From Galactobacter sp. (GTDB lineage Bacteria; Actinomycetota; Actinomycetes; Actinomycetales; Micrococcaceae), in NCBI GenBank assembly GCA_022712075.1, contig JALAHE010000015.1:1-13596 (forward strand): a stretch of DNA of 13,596 nt, read 5' to 3'. A program made the position numbers and the translations under genes. The notes beneath the pieces were generated by a model. It made no database searches. It worked only from the letters and a program-made list of their open reading frames with translations, and was not told where the DNA came from. Positions 11,387 through 13,596 of this stretch are shown here, piece by piece; position 1 is the stretch's first letter; each line of letters begins with the position of its first letter.

Positions 11387-13596
11387 ATGAGAAGAACTTT
11401 GTCAAGGCTGAGGAGAGGCGCCGCAGGCGTTGCCCTTTCAGCGCTCGCCGTGGCGACCCTTGGCACCGCGCCGGCCTATGCCTCCGCGAGCGACCAAGCG
11501 GAGGCGGAAGGAAACCTGATTTCCGGCAGTGTTGCCGGACTCAATACGGATGTTCTTGCTGATCTCGAACGAGCCTATTCAGGGAACGTCAGCTCGCCGA
11601 CAACGGATAGCTCACCGCTGGATCTGACGGCACTCAGCCTGATCAACCTGGATCTCGGCGGAGGTCTGCAAGTCCCACTCTTCGGCGATTCGGGCATCAT
11701 CGCCGTCGGCGCCGCCGGGCAGTACGCCAAGACGGGCAAGAACCCCAACACCGCCTATGGTTCCTCCGGACTCGTGGGCGAAGACGGCGCGATCGCCGTG
11801 GACGGTGACACGGATCCCGCCAACAGCGCTTACGTCGACCTGACGAAGCTCCTGGCGGCGGCCGGTCTGGACGACGCCACCGGACAGCTCGTGTCCAAGC
11901 TGCGGGTGGAGCTCGGCGCCATTGCCGCCTCCGCCACGCAGAACGGCGACGACGCGGCGACGGGTGCCTACAAGATCGCCGACGGCAAGCTGATCCTCGA
12001 GAGCCCCGCCGTGGCCGCGCTGGCCGGGACGCTCAACACCGCGCTCGGCTCCGCGTTGGGCGACGTGCAGACGGCGCTCAATGGGCTGGTTGGCACCAAC
12101 GGTGCCCTGAACACGGCCCTGTCCGGCGTGACGGGCACCCTGAATGGCATCTTGGTTGACTTCGTTGGAAGTCTGCCCGGAGTCAGCGCGCTTGTCAGCG
12201 TGCAGAACACCGTCCTTCAGGCGTCCCTCGACACCTCGAGCCTGCCCGGCATCCTGGATGGTGTCCTCGGTCAGCCCATCACTTCGCCCGATGGTCTCGT
12301 GTCCATCGATCTGAGCGAGGGCACGGTCACGGTGAACCTGGCCAAGGCCGTGGCCGGAAGCAACGGAAGCGACCTCAATGGTCTCCCCGCCAACACCGAA
12401 GTCCTCAGCTCCGCCACGGTCAACGCCATTCTTGATGGCGTCCAGTCAGCGGTCGGTGGTCTCACCGACAAGGTGATCGATCTTGTGACGGACGCCGTCA
12501 ATGGCCTGGAGCTCAAGGTCAACGTTTCTGCTGGACTGTCTGCTCTCGGCGGCGTCGTCGGAGGCGACATCAAGCTGCAGATTAACGGCACCGTGGGAGG
12601 CTTCCTGGGCGTTGACGGCGCGTCGAAGCCGACGCTGGCTGCCACGGGGTCCACCCTCACTGTGCTCTTCATTCCGATCCCGATTGGGACCATTGTCAAT
12701 GCACTGACGACCCCTGTGCTCGACCTGGTGCAGACGACGGTAGCGACCGCGCTCGGTTCTGTCGTGACGGGCGATAACTCGATCATTCACACCGCCTTTG
12801 ACGGAGTGCTTCAGCCGATCGTGACGACCCTGCAGCCCGTCTTCGACGTGCTGACGAAGGTCGCCTCGATCAAGGTCAATGTGCAGGAGAACCCGGGCAA
12901 CTTCGAGACGTCCACGGCCGTCGACGCCGGTTCGTTCACGGAACGCGCGCTCCAGGTCACCCTCCTGCCGACGCTTGGTACCCCCCTGGCTCAGGTGAAT
13001 CTCGCCTCCGCCACGGTGCGTTCCACCGCGGAGGCCGTGAGCTGGGAGATCTCCCTGACGGCCAATCCGAGCGAGGTAGCACCGAGTGCCACGAGCACGC
13101 TCACCGGAACCGGCTTCGAGCCCGGCGAGACCGTGACGTTTACTGTCGCCGACGCCCCGGTGGGAACCGGCATCGCCAACGACGAGGGTGAAGTCACCTT
13201 CGTCTACATGGTGCCGGCCGACGCGCAGGACGGCGACACCATCACGGTGACCGCCACCGGTGCCACCTCCAACACCCCCGCTGACGCCACCCTCACGGTG
13301 CAGGCGGATGGCGGTTCCGAGGCGGGTGCGACGTCGGCTGCTTCGGCTGATGTGAATGCGAATGCTGCTGCTTCGGCTGCTGCTTCGGCTCAGGCGACGG
13401 CTGATAAGGCTGCTGCGGCTCAGGCTGCGGCTGTTGCTGCGGCTCAGGCTGATCAGACCGATGATGCTTCGGCTGCTGCGAATGCTGATGCTGAGAAGGC
13501 TGCTGCTGCGGCTGCGACGGCTGATGCGTCGACGGAGGCTTCGTCTTCTTCGACGTCGGAGGCCAATGCTGCGGCTGCTGCTGCGTCGCAGGCTGC
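11387..13596 (+). CDS. Secreted surface protein, choice-of-anchor G-like, 3' partial
   Basis: The frame is open from ATG 11387 to the window edge (736 complete codons). AGGAG (11374-11378) stands 8 nt upstream. Residues 1-32 are a signal peptide: RR-rich n-region, hydrophobic VALSALAVATLG, and cleavage probably after APAYA. Residues about 40-550 form a Gly/Ala/Val/Asn-rich body with many LNxxL and VxxxLTxxV elements (for example SGSVAGLNTDVLADL, VTGTLNGILVDF), as in actinobacterial choice-of-anchor G proteins. About 555-640 is an Ig-like beta domain (TGTGFEPGETVTFTV). From about 643 on it is Ala/Ser/Asp/Asn low-complexity stalk. The role is presumably cell-envelope surface, with anchoring decided by the C-terminus beyond the window (sortase motif, membrane helix or other). 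It is divergent from the LAL regulator, which may control it. The family name rests on pattern memory; secretion and stalk are seen directly. Confidence 0.85.
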   Translation, partial: MRRTLSRLRRGAAGVALSALAVATLGTAPAYASASDQAEAEGNLISGSVAGLNTDVLADLERAYSGNVSSPTTDSSPLDLTALSLINLDLGGGLQVPLFGDSGIIAVGAAGQYAKTGKNPNTAYGSSGLVGEDGAIAVDGDTDPANSAYVDLTKLLAAAGLDDATGQLVSKLRVELGAIAASATQNGDDAATGAYKIADGKLILESPAVAALAGTLNTALGSALGDVQTALNGLVGTNGALNTALSGVTGTLNGILVDFVGSLPGVSALVSVQNTVLQASLDTSSLPGILDGVLGQPITSPDGLVSIDLSEGTVTVNLAKAVAGSNGSDLNGLPANTEVLSSATVNAILDGVQSAVGGLTDKVIDLVTDAVNGLELKVNVSAGLSALGGVVGGDIKLQINGTVGGFLGVDGASKPTLAATGSTLTVLFIPIPIGTIVNALTTPVLDLVQTTVATALGSVVTGDNSIIHTAFDGVLQPIVTTLQPVFDVLTKVASIKVNVQENPGNFETSTAVDAGSFTERALQVTLLPTLGTPLAQVNLASATVRSTAEAVSWEISLTANPSEVAPSATSTLTGTGFEPGETVTFTVADAPVGTGIANDEGEVTFVYMVPADAQDGDTITVTATGATSNTPADATLTVQADGGSEAGATSAASADVNANAAASAAASAQATADKAAAAQAAAVAAAQADQTDDASAAANADAEKAAAAAATADASTEASSSSTSEANAAAAAASQA
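13322..13596 (+). repeat. Ala/Ser-rich low-complexity coding stalk with altered codon usage
   Basis: Degenerate triplet-based sequence coding for Ala, Ser, Asp, Asn, Gln, Thr and Lys in short runs such as ASAAASAQATADKAAAAQ. Ala is written almost only as GCT or GCG (a single GCC), and Asp and Asn only as GAT and AAT. The same gene uses mainly GCC, GAC and AAC up to about 13320. There is no exact long repeat unit in the visible part, and it continues past the window edge. Confidence 0.8.

Noticed and set aside
13322..13596. CRISPR-like or satellite repeat at the right end
   Set aside because: There is no regular unit or spacer pattern. It is an uninterrupted coding frame continuing a secreted protein with Ala/Ser low complexity.

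Overview
The window comes from a GC-rich actinobacterium, most likely a Micrococcaceae member such as Arthrobacter, Kocuria, Citricoccus or Zhihengliuella. The reasons are the strong GC3 bias, the GTG starts, the TANNNT -10 boxes placed for leaderless transcription, an ald gene divergent from an Lrp/AsnC regulator, and a large secreted surface protein with an Ala/Ser-rich stalk. The family-level placement is inference. No insertion sequence, phage gene or CRISPR array was seen; the window looks like ordinary chromosome with one accessory-type surface locus at its right end.

Region 1 (1-3022). A UPF0324/YeiH-family membrane transporter, cut at its 5' end by the window edge, converges on alanine dehydrogenase (ald, minus strand), with a perfect 18-bp stem terminator hairpin between them. 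ald is divergent from an Lrp/AsnC-type regulator that is probably its activator (AldR-like). The gap between them carries nested inverted repeats.

Region 2 (3023-4101). Two small plus-strand genes follow: an unrecognised protein with one membrane segment, and an excisionase-type helix-turn-helix protein that appears to be leaderless. Next come a tRNA-Ala(CGC) with its own promoter and a textbook intrinsic terminator.

Region 3 (4127-6672). This is a pantothenate locus. panC (plus) converges on a minus-strand operon panB-SDR, whose genes overlap by GTGA. PanB makes ketopantoate and PanC joins pantoate to beta-alanine. The reductase step between them has no classical panE here, so the coupled SDR is a candidate for it, though this is unproven. 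One 8-bp inverted repeat spans the stop codons of both convergent genes.

Region 4 (6673-11044). A phytoene-dehydrogenase-like FAD oxidoreductase (plus, probably leaderless, with a long imperfect inverted repeat just upstream of its -10 box) converges on a large LuxR/LAL-type regulator (minus). As written, the oxidoreductase frame runs through a strong terminator hairpin and 468 nt antisense into the regulator gene. A one-base indel in a G6 tract would instead end it in the hairpin loop at normal family length.

Region 5 (11045-13596). A regulator-to-surface-gene gap of 342 bp, visibly less GC-rich, contains direct repeats and dyads. It precedes a secreted choice-of-anchor-G-like surface protein, cut by the right edge. 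In its C-terminal low-complexity stalk the codon usage switches abruptly from GCC/GAC/AAC to GCT/GCG/TCG/GAT/AAT.
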